Below the pieces are notes generated by a model. It was not told where the DNA came from. It worked only from the letters and a program-made list of their open reading frames with translations, and ran no database searches. Shown one piece after another: positions 22,971-32,174 of a DNA stretch of 64,000 nucleotides (the stretch's first letter is position 1; each line of letters opens with the position of its first letter). The position numbers and the translations under genes were made by a program. The DNA lies in NCBI GenBank assembly GCA_021234155.1, contig JAJEKV010000073.1, forward strand, positions 1,024,001 through 1,088,000. Direction: 5' to 3'. The stretch comes from Isoetes taiwanensis. Taxonomy: Eukaryota; Streptophyta; Lycopodiopsida; Isoetales; Isoetaceae.

Positions 22971-23763
22971 TGATATGGAGCATGCTAGGGGGAGTGGTCC
23001 AGAGAACTAAGGCAATGGGGCACATGGAAACCCATGGTTGCAAGGCAAAAGAATAGGGCGAAATACTCAACATGCAACTATATTTTCTATAATTACCAAA
23101 GGGGAGGATATTTTGTAAGGAAAGGAACATGCAACTATTTTAGAAAAAAAAGGGAGACTCAAATAGCGCATGCAGCAATCTTTAAGCCTGGCTAAGAAGG
23201 AGATATCGGCCAGTTACAGGGCGCAGGAAAACTCTAGACTTCAGTTCCGGCAAGGAGAAGACTCTGCCAGCATTTCCGGCTTCACCAAGCAGGCCTTCGC
23301 ATCGTTGCTGGCTTTGAAGACCCCAGTGATTCGGTTTCTGCCTGCAATGTCCAGATTCGATCTAATTTGCCAGTGTTGACAGCGATAGGGAATCTTGCAT
23401 CGAAGTTCATCTGATCAGCCTGATAACGGCCCCTTGGAAAAGTCTGAGACTGTTTCACTTCTTATCCTTAACCGCTGCCCTTGAACACATCTAAACCCAT
23501 TGCCGTTGTAAGAACGAATTGATCTTATGCCGAAGGGAAATCGGCCTTGATCAATCCTTTCGCCCTAAAGCCCTTGGAATTTGCCTTAATCTTTGGATCC
23601 AGTTGGGTGGAAACTGGATGCTTCAAAGCTGGTTGCGGAGACCAAGTCCTTTTGTACTTGAATAGAGCTCTTATAAGTCTTTAAGAGTTATCTCTTCTGC
23701 TTTTCTATCTATCTGAGTGTCAAACAAAGTGGATAACATCTCTAGAATCTTTAAACCATATCA
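22971..23763 (+). repeat. 3' LTR (793 bp)
   Basis: Same ends (TGATATGG...CCATATCA) and the same length as the 5' LTR, with about ten scattered substitutions and small compensating indels seen by eye. It is followed by the GCCTT target duplication. Confidence 0.95.
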
Positions 23764-25920
23764 GCCTTACTAGCACAAAGTATCCTTCCTTGATGTCCTC
23801 AAAAAGATACCACTCAGGAAGATCAAACCACTTCGACTTTGAGGTCTTACTTCCCACAAACCACGTGGAGCCATTGTTAGGACCCAAGTCAATTTTCTTT
23901 GATGTGCTTGCTCCATGAGAACCCTCCCATCTAAACTCTGGTAAGAACCCGTCTCTTAGCTTCCCCCCACATGGCTATTCTATTTCTAAGCTTGTCACGA
24001 CTTTCTTCCAGTAATTGATTAGGGAGTCCATGTGATTTTACTTCAGGGCGAGGTGTGCTTTCCATTTCAAACATCCTCCTAGTGCGTTATATAGTCCTTG
24101 ATGCCCTTCACTAGTTGGCTAGAGTTTTTAACAATTTTGAAGAGAGGAAGTGGTTTTGGCTTCCCTCTAGGAATAAGAACTTCACATGTAGCCTCCCTTT
24201 GCCACAATTCAATTCCTTGCATAGGCATCCACAACTTATCACGTGGTCTCCACTTATATTGCATGATGGATACTCCATCCTTGAACTAAAACTTGAACTG
24301 AAGTGGCTCTGTGTGTCCTGTCAACTGATCCTTACCATCTAGTAAGTATCTCTCAACAAATAATTTCCAATCTGCAACCTCATCCATCAAGAAAGCCATT
24401 GGGTTGGGGTCAATGCAGCTCTCAAACACATCCATTAGTTCAGGGAGACTAGTCACATTTTCTCTCTTTAGCTTGGTAGAAAAAGTTCCGAAGAATGCAT
24501 CTATATCATCATGTGTATGCCCGACCATCATGAACTCCACCTTCACAATCTTGAATATTCCTACCTGTCAAGTATGACATTGCCCCAAACATCCATCTAT
24601 TCTTGTTTTCTTTCCAACATTTGTCCAATTGAACACATAGCTCCTCTGGCAGTTGTTTCTCAAGTAATGGAAGGATCAACATCTTTTGTTAAAGTTTGAT
24701 CGCAATAATACTGATATAACTTACTTGTTCTGCCATAATATCTACTCCATTGTGTAGTCCTTCAAAAACTTGCTTATAAAATAATCCTTGTTTCTTTCGA
24801 CACCTTGGATGTGAGCTCCTTTATCTGCCTTTGGTAACAAAGAGGTTGATCATCCATCAAAGCCTCAAAAATAGGGGCTGAGGGAGAATACCTCCTCCCT
24901 TCTATCGATCCTCTCTCTAGTTTCTCAAGCACTTGAAAATAGAACTCACATAGAAATTCGGATCATCCCTCCATAGATCAAGCACAAAATGACCATAGGT
25001 GCCAGTTCCATGCCCATGTTTCAATACACCTACCAAGCTTACTTTCATCTGAAAAGCGTTTTGACAACGCTTGGGCAAAGGATCTAGCTTTGGCAAGAAA
25101 GTCTTATGTTAGTCCATCTTATCATGAATTATACACAAAAATCTGTTAGGCTGCATCTGGGAAAATGTTTTCCATTGCCAATACAGCTGTTTACATGATA
25201 TTTGGTCTGATTGGTGATCTGCAAATTGCTCCCTGATTGCCATTCTTTCTTTCTCCATTGCAGTTGATGCAAGTGTATCCTTCAGTTGAATACAAAATGT
25301 TGCACTTTGAGAATGGCATGTGTTGCAAGACATACACGTCTGAGAAGTGAGTTTTCCATAACCCGCTGAAAGATGATTGATAGAGAGGCTGACCTCCAGT
25401 AGTTTCTAGAATGGAGTTGACCTCTTTAAGGCACTCTTTCTGGATATAATGCTGTGGCAACACCCTTTGGACCACTCGTACACCGTGCTCATTCACCTTC
25501 GACTTATGCGGTATAGATAAGACATGTATCTCACAAAGCTCTCGAAGACAATGGCCCTCAAATTATTTGCTTTAGGTTTCAAATCCAGTGCATTGCCATA
25601 CTAGAACCTGTGCCCTTTTCTGACCTGCTCCCAGTATCTATAAAATGATGTTTTGCTCAAGCCAAGAATCAATCTTAATGCTCTCATACATACCTTCAGG
25701 CCTCTCAATTGATAAAGTAATATTCCTGTTTCTTCATCATAGCAGGAATTTCTATCACAAGGAGTAGATGAAATTAATCCTGTCTTTCTGAAGCTGTCCA
25801 AAAAGAAGTTTCGGCGACAAGTATAAGGTGGTCGGTGTGGTCCTTTCTGTTGCTGCCCCCAGATCCACGACATGCCACTTTGTATATGGAAGATGTGTCG
25901 AAGGGAAAATTTTATCACAC

Positions 25921-26033
25921 TAGGAAATTGCAGTCTTAAATTATTCTTCTACATCAATGAGCAAGGCCAAGGGACTGACAAGAGGCCAATGCCTGTAAAT
26001 TGCCAAAACTTGGGCTGAAAGGACTTGGAAGGG
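25921..26033. promoter_or_regulatory. Short intergenic gap between divergent relics
   Basis: About 110 bp separate the 5' end of the minus-strand DUF7869-type relic from the first ATG of the plus-strand relic at 26034. If both once belonged to one unit, this would have been a shared bidirectional promoter. No TATA box stands out, so the assignment is inferred from layout only. Confidence 0.3.
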
Positions 26034-26732
26034 ATGAAGGAGGTTGGGATGCTCACTTCAAGGGAGCTCGAAATGAAAATTTCCAAGGTGAGGGAAAAGC
26101 TCTTTAACACAGGAATCTTCACATCCAACGTGCTTAAGAGTTTAAAGCACTCAACAGCTACGAAGGATGTTATTGAGGGGGAGAAAAGTCCAAAGAAGAG
26201 TGCAAGTGGGGAAACTCAAAGCACTCCAAAGGATTCGGAAGCTGCAGATGATGAAATGGCAGACTCCCAATTCTTGGATCCAGACGACCAAATAAAGAAG
26301 TCGCAGGGGGCAAAAGATGGAGCTACCGCTCGGCTTTTATCCAGTGGGGATTGGCCACAAGTTGCTATTGGATGTAAGACGCTTGAAGATTTGCACTGGT
26401 GAAGCAGCCCTCTTCAACCACAAGGAATTCAATGCAGCTCACATGCTAGAGATACTGAACCTCATGCCAGCAGACATTATTCCATTCAACAGACTACAGG
26501 TGAGTTGTTCAGGTGGAGCACTGAGGAAGATCCGAAGGGTAAAGATTGTGGATGGGCAGCATTCTGTGAGGGCAGCATAAGTGTTGCAGACAGAAACGGA
26601 GGTCCCACAGAGGATTAAGGATCAGTATTCTAAACGAGAGTGTAGAGTTCTGTCAGCGGATACACCACCCACCGAACTCGCCAGCATTAGCCACTGTCAG
26701 AATACAACAACAGCAAGTGCCAACTATATAAG
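26034..26732 (+). pseudogene. Exon 1 of split relic: Lys/Glu-rich N-terminus plus ParB-like DGQH segment
   Basis: ATG 26034 opens MKEVGMLTSRELEMKISKVR followed by a charged low-complexity linker up to about 26310. After a frame change, 26320-26577 reads GFYPVGIGHKLLLDVRRLKI, FNHKEFNAAHMLEILNLMPA and KIVDGQHSVRAA. The order (N-rich strand, helix, then 'v.DGqHr..A') resembles the N-terminal ParB/sulfiredoxin-like domain. A TAA at 26578 interrupts an otherwise continuous frame that goes on with VLQTETEVPQRIKDQYSKRE to ...ASANYI and a GTATTT splice donor at 26733. I know no named plant gene of this kind, so the domain call is tentative. Confidence 0.45.
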
Positions 26733-27080
26733 GTATTTTCCTCAGCCTTCACCAGAGTCATTCTCGACTCGCAAGTCGAGAAAGCTAGTGAAAGGCAAAT
26801 ACAGTAAGATGTGGGGGCTTTCTCGACTCGCGAGTGGAGAAAGGCCCGCACTCTTTTCTTTTTGTCCTTCCATAGACTTTCTCGACCCATCTGTTTTTGT
26901 CTTCTCATGGATTTTCTCGACTCGCGAGTCGAGAATACTCAGAATTCTTAATTTACTGCTATTCAGGCAGTTCCTTGCACCTGCGGACTTTCTCGACTCG
27001 CGAGTCGAGAAAGCCCCCGTGTCCCCCCTGTTGGATTGTTAAAATAACTGTTCTGACATAGTTCTATTTATTTATTGTAG
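26733..27080 (+). other. Predicted intron with four palindromes
   Basis: The donor AG|GTATTT and acceptor TTTATTGTAG| flank 348 bp. Joining exon 1 to 27081 keeps the frame (ANYI-SPYSDQIIHARQWKALG). Four copies of the CTCGACTCGCGAGTCGAG palindrome and one half copy (26877-26888) lie inside, and none lies in the flanking exons. Confidence 0.5.
26761..27012. repeat. Palindrome cluster A: four copies of TCTCGACTCGCGAGTCGAGA
   Basis: Copies at 26761-26783 (one change), 26819-26842 (one change), 26914-26935 (perfect 22 bp) and 26989-27012 (perfect 24 bp, TTT...AAA ends). Flanking sequences differ between copies, so this is not a simple tandem duplication. Confidence 0.95.
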
Positions 27081-27456
27081 CCCGTATTCTGACCAGATCA
27101 TACACGCTCGGCAGTGGAAGGCATTGGGTTATCCTCAGCGGCCTAAAGGAAACAGGGCTTCCTCAGACAAGTGGAAAACCTTTGAGAAATTGTGTAGATA
27201 AGTTCTTCTGGAAGGCCAAGAGGAATGATGAGGGGAATGATGAAGATGAGAAAAAGAAGAAAACAACAAGAAAGGGCAGGGAATCCCTATCGGACCAATA
27301 TGAATCCAATGAGGCAGTCTGGGGAAAATGGTATGAGATCTGGGCTCTCTGGACAAGAGGCAAGCTTAAGGACAACAATGGAGAATTGCCGACAAGGCTA
27401 AACCCAAAGTTATTCAATAAGCAATTCATGAAAAGGATACAGGGCTTGAGGGCTTG
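27081..27456 (+). pseudogene. Exon 2 of split relic
   Basis: The frame continues from exon 1 as SDQIIHARQWKALGYPQRPK and SSDKWKTFEKLC, then is broken by a stop near 27196. A frame-shifted continuation reads VDKFFWKAKRNDEGND, a Lys/Glu-rich stretch and VWGKWYEIWALWTRGKL to RLNPKLFNKQFMKRIQGLRA. No domain is recognised; it lies between the ParB-like and methyltransferase-like parts. Confidence 0.4.
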
Positions 27457-27539
27457 ATGGATAAAGAAATGGTTGATCTATAGGGCAAAATCCTAGATGG
27501 GACTATCCTGCTAAGGAAGACTAGGAGTTCAAAAATGCA

Positions 27540-28673
27540 GGATGCAATTACGTGACGGTCCTGAAGAGATGACATGCGTTGGAAGAAATCACAAAATTCT
27601 GCAATGTCGCATTCAATGCATGCAATGATTTTGATTACTATAAGGAGAAGGTTGTGCTTGATAAGGATGACATGAAGGAATTGAACCGGTTATGCCAACC
27701 CTACATCAACACGAAAGTTAAACGGAACGTCAAAGCCGCCCCGTTTCCTGAACGTGCTATGGCACTTTTGAAGCGGAAGCTTGGATTCGGGGTGGTGCCT
27801 TTTAAGATGGATGATAGCTCTCCTCCCTACTTGGTAACCTTGGGCCACAAGGGATTCGGTGGTCTGGAACTAGCGGCAGGGTCTGTGGCCCTATTTGCCA
27901 TGAGTATGATCGAAGACACCACTCTATTTTATGAAAAAGTTGACATTGAGCAGTGGTATTAGATGTGTCTGGATATGACCGAGTTAGATACTTTCAGTTT
28001 CCTTATCTTCTGCATGCCAGGCAATCAGACAACTGTTGTCTCATAATGGGCAGCAGACATTAATTTCAACAACAAAGTCTTGTATTCCATATACGAGCTG
28101 GAACATGAGTGTAGAGTTGGACTGCCAAAGGCACCAAGTTTTGCCAACATAATTTTGGTTCTAGTTTCAAGGTCGAATGCAGTTTTGGACAAGTGGTGGT
28201 CAAGCGAGCACCACTATGTCGATAAGTTCATGATTTCTCAAGAGAATATGGAACCCTGGAAGGGCGGCAGGTTTATGGAGGATGTGTCATCACTTGACAA
28301 AGTCAGCACTGATGGTGCTACAGGTCCAATATATAGATTTCCTATCCGACCGAGAGTTATCAAGTACTTCATTACAAGCTTGCTCGAGGGAGATCAGATT
28401 GTATGCGCGTTGTATATGAATGGTATGTTCTCTCAAGGGGCTATGCTCTGTGGAATGAAATCAATATCTGTGGTTGGGAACAAGGACCTGGTTGAGATCA
28501 TTACTTCATACCTAGATCTACTTCATTACCATTTTCAAGACAGGAAGACTGGTGGAAACAGTAAGACGAAGATGACGGAGACAGAGAAGAGAGAGACAGC
28601 CAAGGTGGACCCTCACATATCGAAGGTTTAGACAAATTGCAGCAGAACAAATAATGGAGAATCTTTGATTGAG
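27540..28673 (+). pseudogene. Beta-class N4/N6 DNA-methyltransferase-like region
   Basis: One frame reads through with only two internal stops (27961 and about 28046) and one at the end. It contains KMDDSSPPYLVTLGHKGF, resembling motif IV ([DNS]PP[YF]), then LDTFSFLIFCMPGNQ. After a ~100-residue region comes RPRVIKYFITSLLEGDQIVC then ALYMNGMFSQGAMLCGMKSI and DLVEIITSYLDLL. The latter follows the shape of motifs X and I in the 'KP..l....i.....gd.vlDpF.GsG....aa...gr....e.d' layout of PF01555-like enzymes, but the D-F-G-G residues are largely lost. The IV...X-I order fits the beta class. The block is catalytically dead as read. It ends before a GTCAGT donor at 28674. Confidence 0.5.
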
Positions 28674-28695
28674 GTCAGTTTATTTTCCTTTTCGA

Positions 28696-28786
28696 GGGTT
28701 TCTCGACTCGCGAGTCGAGAAACCCTCCAAGTCTTGACGCTTTTTGATTTCTCACGTAAATCCTTTCTCGACTCGCGAGTCGAGAA
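28696..28786. repeat. Palindrome cluster B: two copies
   Basis: 28696-28725 is a perfect 30-bp palindrome (GGGTTT + core + AAACCC) and 28765-28786 a perfect 22-bp one. Both lie in a predicted 185-bp intron (28674-28858, GTCAGT...TTTCAG). Confidence 0.95.
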
Positions 28787-28858
28787 CTTCTTCCCTCCCC
28801 GTCCTCAACCCGGCCACCTTAATGCAATATTTGTAACTGATGGCCTTCATTATTTCAG

Positions 28859-29682
28859 GGACATTGAGCGAAATTAATCAGGATCATTGTCACGATCAGA
28901 GGGATCTGTTGGCAATTCAGTTGCACAAGAGGACACTGCATCCAAAAAAGGTAGTCCAGTACAAGACAATGAGACCATCGAGAAAGGACCTGAAAGAATA
29001 AAGATCCTGGCTCTGGATCGCGATCAAGAAATCTGGTCTAAATCAAACTCAAACTGGGATCTAGATGGGCCCACCAAACTGACGTGAATGGAGTCTTAGC
29101 TGCAGTATACCAAGATGGTGATGTCCCTGAGCTTAACATCTCACAGAAGCCAGCAAAGATAGCGAATAAGATCGTCTATCCTCGGCCTCAAGCAAAAGAG
29201 GTTATTCAATGGTGCCTGGACTGGGGATTCGAAGTGACCATATGGTCTTGTATGGCAAAGAAAAATGTTGCCAATATCCGTGGTGTACTCGGCCTGCCCG
29301 TTTTGAAGTTCAAGTTTGTTTGGGGCAACGAAAAGGTCGAGCATGTGTCGGACCTCGATCTGGCCATCACGAAGGGGAAGCCTCTTATGGTGAAAAGGCT
29401 GGAAAGAGTTTATGAAGCATACCAGGATTTTCACAGATACAACACGATGATCATAGACGACACGCCAACAAGTGCTATCATAACTCGGACAATACAATCA
29501 TTGCAAAGAGTTATCGACCAAAAGAACATGAAACGGATAAGTGGTTATCTTACAATCTCGTTCCGGTGTTGACCGAATCCCTGTTTTCCATTCTTGTGGC
29601 CGATATGATAAGGAACTATCCAAACCTCAACGCGATCATGAGGGCTATGGCCGCGAAATATTATGGTGATCAAGATCAGTGA
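28859..29682 (+). pseudogene. FCP1/NIF-like HAD phosphatase region
   Basis: After a Ser/Glu/Lys-rich linker the frame through 29081 reads DVNGVLAAVY, the HAD motif I with the nucleophile Asp codon at 29081. The Asp lies upstream of the GTG at 29084, so no start belongs there. Then KIVYPRPQAKEVIQWCLDWG, VTIWSCMAKKNVANI (motif II), GKPLMVKRLERVYEAY (motif III Lys) and MIIDDTPTSA (motif IV) follow. A small frameshift near 29490 leads to DNTIIAKSYRPKEHETDKWL, the usual tail of NLI-interacting-factor phosphatases, and then VLTESLFSILVADMIRNYPN to YYGDQDQ and TGA at 29680-29682. The family removes phosphate from RNA polymerase II CTD or other Ser/Thr targets. Whether it was fused to the methyltransferase-like part or was a separate gene cannot be told. 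Confidence 0.65.
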
Positions 29683-29782
29683 CCTCTGATTTTAGATAGC
29701 AAAATTCTGCAAAGTTTTCAAAAAAATGTGAACAATTGTATTATATTCTGTAATGAAAATACTTGTACATTGACTTCGTAGG

Positions 29783-29812
29783 GCCTTTCTCGACTCACGA
29801 GTCGAGAAAGGC
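29783..29812. repeat. Palindrome C
   Basis: A 30-bp inverted repeat with one central mismatch (GCCTTTCTCGACTCA... and its complement). It lies after the phosphatase-like stop, in a noncoding stretch that ends at a TTCTAG acceptor at 29937. Confidence 0.95.
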
Positions 29813-29937
29813 ACTGCTTGTCCAATTGATGAAACCGTTTGTATGCTTTTGTGTGTGACCGTTCGTATGCTCGTTACTCATGACTAATGGCACCGTAAAT
29901 GTTAATCATGGACTCTCTCTGTTCTAGGTGGCAGGAG

Positions 29938-30354
29938 ACATGGCACAGATCCCGCTCAGGCTACACTCTTACTAGGGCTTTGGGATAAGCTTGCTCGTGA
30001 TTGCAGACGGACCTCAAGGGATTAGGAAGAGAGGTAGAACATTTCGAAAATCTAGAAAGCTCAAAGGATCTTGCAAGCATTGCATGACATCCACGGAGGT
30101 TGGGGAACAAATATATTTGACCCAATGATTGATGAAAAGCTGCGAGAGGAGGGTGGAGAAATTGGTTGGACATGCCAGCGGGTGGCTCACGAGGCACCTC
30201 CGCGTGAGGCATTTCACGTTCTTCAGGTTGCCCCCAGAGCTTATGGAAGGCAAGAAGAAGCCCCACAGGTTCTTCCTGTAAGGTGGACCACCTACTATGA
30301 TGATGTAACTGTAATGACAGCAAGACCGCCATGGTCTATTCGTCCGATATAAGA
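29938..30354 (+). pseudogene. Last exon-like segment and 3' end of the split relic
   Basis: After a TTCTAG acceptor an open frame (30071-30352) reads MQALHDIHGGWGTNIFDPMI, EEGGEIGWTCQRVAHEAPPR and LPVRWTTYYDDVTVMTARPP, ending in a stop. No family is recognised. An AATAAA signal at 30379-30384 follows by about 25 bp, consistent with the transcript end. Confidence 0.4.
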
Positions 30355-30378
30355 TACATTGTAACTATCTCATTTATC

Positions 30379-30384
30379 AATAAA
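30379..30384 (+). terminator. Candidate poly(A) signal
   Basis: AATAAA lies shortly after the last stop codon of the plus-strand relic, in AT-rich sequence. Confidence 0.45.
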
Positions 30385-30455
30385 AATTCTTTTTGAACTA
30401 TAACTTTGTTTTAATGTGTAACAAAAATTCCTTTGTTTGAGTTGTATTCTTGGTG

Positions 30456-30477
30456 TTCTTGACTCGCGATTCGAGAA
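30456..30477. repeat. Palindrome D (degenerate copy)
   Basis: TTCTTGACTCGCGATTCGAG and two further bases match the same core with two mutated positions. It lies beyond the poly(A) signal, so the palindrome family extends past the presumed gene end. Confidence 0.85.
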
Positions 30478-30516
30478 AACAGAGGAAAAGATATAGAATG
30501 CTTGGACCCACCCTAG

Positions 30517-30850
30517 TGTTAACCACCTAGTGGTTAACATTGTACACATGTTAGGTGTCAGTGGTGGCAGAGGACACTTGACATGCTTAGGTTAGCATAA
30601 ATGTAGGGTTTAGATTTACTTAGATGTAGGGCTCAGATTTAGTCTACACTATTTTAGACCAGAGCCTCTTCAGATGTACTCAGGTTTTATCTCAAATTTG
30701 GAGAGCCTCATTTGGCTACATTCCCTTCACTCTTTGTACATATTTTGTTTTTCTTGTTCTTATTTTGTAATCATGAGCATGGCAGCTTTGTAGCATTCGG
30801 CAGTCATAGACTGCTGCTGTAGGGTGTATGCCAAGAACTCACAATTAACA
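30517..30850 (+). repeat. LTR of an unplaced Ty3/gypsy-type element
   Basis: It starts with TGTTAACCAC, which forms a 23-bp palindrome with GTGGTTAACA (30517-30539), and ends CAATTAACA, directly before a primer-site-like sequence. The length is 334 bp. No second copy or pol is seen downstream, so the element is truncated. Confidence 0.65.
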
Positions 30851-30851
30851 G

Positions 30852-30870
30852 TGGCGCCGTTATGCCGGGT
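30852..30870 (+). other. Candidate primer binding site
   Basis: TGGCGCCGTTATGCCGGGT follows the LTR end by one base. TGGCGCCGTTGCCGGGG-type sites are known from plant Tat/Athila-like gypsy elements, so this supports a gypsy origin. Confidence 0.6.
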
Positions 30871-32170
30871 TCGCTCGGGATCACTTTCTTGAGCCTTGTT
30901 GTTTTGCTGTTATCTTTGCTGCTATTATCATCGTCAATTCTTGAATAGTCCTTGTATATTACTCTCAAACCTTCAAACCCCCTTATGGTCCGGCTGGAGA
31001 CCCCTTTGTCAATCAATTCGTTAGCAATTAGTCTTGTTATAAAAGCAGTCTTCAAAACTCTGCTTTTTCATGGTGCAGCAAGCGCAGTTTTACAGTAGAG
31101 GATTTCTGGAGTGGTGAAAGCACTCCTCTCTGCAAGATTTTCAAAAAAATCAAAAGTTTGCTCCCTTTTTATCTTCTATCTGCTGGAAAATTGTCAAAAT
31201 ATCATGATTCTTTTTCTTATCTTCTGATTTATTTCAGTTTTATCAGAAATTTGTGCCATTTGCACACCCAATTCAAAAAAATAAAAATATTCTGTATCAC
31301 ATAACCTGGAATGCATCACAGAGAGCATATCAATATGGAGCATCTGGGTTTGTATCTGCCCATCTTAAGCTTTCCAAAAAGATTTCTTTTTCAGATTAGA
31401 GGGCCAGCACTTTGGCTAGCCCCCAAAGCTCAGTTGCAACATGATTATGCACCATCTTAGTATCTGCATTACAGACTCCACAAAAGATTGTTAATATTTC
31501 CAGCATATCAGGCTCTATATCAGAGTTTTTGTTTTTCAAAGAATTGGTCAGCAACCTGCACATCTAGCAACGGGGAAGCAGAGTTTATACGGCTACAACA
31601 GCAGAGTTTATACGGCTACAACCCATCGATTTTTTCAAAAGCCTTGCATGTGTACAGTATGATTTGGTCTCTGTAGCTCCTGCAAATACCACAGTTCAAT
31701 TGTTTTTTCGGCCCCATGGATCACCATCAATGACAATGGATCACCATCAATGACAGACGACTTGGGGCAGATTCAAGGAAATGTGATGAAGGATCCCAAG
31801 CTGAGCCCACTGAATCACACAGATATTCTATCAAGTTCTCCAGCACAGATTCAAGCACAACTATCATTTTGCACCCTGTTTTTCAGCAAAACATGTGGAA
31901 AGAAGGATTTTCTTCAAGTATTTCGGCCTCAAATTCGTCTACATTCTTCTTGAATTTTTTAAGAGGGCCAGCAGCACTATGGCTAGCCCACATTCATTTG
32001 CTCAAGATAAGCAGGCTGCAATAGAATCTTTAAGCAAGCATCAGGTTGGTTTTCTGGTTTGTATCATCTGCAAAACAAGTAAATATTTTCATCAGTCAAG
32101 CAGAAAAAACTCTGACAATCTTTGAGGAGCACAGTCCAGTCTTGTGCAGCATCAAATTACAGGCTATTCT
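30871..32170. other. Spacer with two exact short tandem duplications
   Basis: No gene is recognised. A 23-bp unit is repeated side by side at 31578-31623 with one change, and a 20-bp unit at 31716-31755 (ATGGATCACCATCAATGACA twice). Segments near 31396 and 31960 share AGGGCCAGCA...GGCTAGCCC, hinting at an older duplication of a few hundred bases. Confidence 0.5.
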
Positions 32171-32174
32171 ATCC

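Larger units (their letters stand above)
20742..23763 (+). mobile_element. Non-autonomous LTR retrotransposon carrying a starch-branching-enzyme fragment
   Basis: A complete element of 3,022 bp: two 793-bp LTRs, a primer binding site, a 1.4-kb internal region, a polypurine tract and a 5-bp target duplication GCCTT on both sides. There is no gag, protease, reverse transcriptase or integrase, so it must have been mobilised by another element. The internal region consists mainly of an intronless piece of a host starch branching enzyme message. The two LTRs differ at only about ten positions by eye, so insertion was recent compared with most repeats here. It inserted into the coding region of the minus-strand DUF7869-type relic. 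Confidence 0.93.
20480..25920 (-). pseudogene. DUF7869-type (transposon-associated-looking) protein, broken and interrupted
   Basis: Minus-strand fragments in order: GLKVCMRALRLILGLSKTSF (about 25690), MNEHGVRVVQRVLPQHYIQK (25496), SDVYVLQHMPFSKCN (about 25340), LKDTLASTAMEKERMAIREQ (about 25260), VEFMMVGHTHDDIDAFFGTF (24540), QYKWRPRDKLWMPMQGIELW (about 24250), TWFVGSKTSKSKWFDLPEWY and EGYFVLVR (about 23880-23770). After a gap occupied by a retrotransposon the frame resumes as PDDEDCPIWLGVALFDVTTT (20738 downwards), then KKKYIDCWEKKWRANHADPQ (about 20590). The 'mpFs.C', 'GHTHDDID..F' and 'kW..P.eG' signatures are what I recall for DUF7869-type proteins, many of which are multicopy. It has many frameshifts. 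Its 5' end faces the gene beginning at 26034. Confidence 0.6.

Noticed and set aside
29084-29086. GTG as the start codon of the phosphatase-like frame
   Set aside because: The essential motif I Asp codon is at 29081, directly upstream, so translation must begin earlier.
26761-30477. Regularly repeated palindromes considered as a CRISPR array
   Set aside because: Spacing is irregular (tens to more than 1,000 bp), there are no uniform spacers, and the host is a eukaryote.
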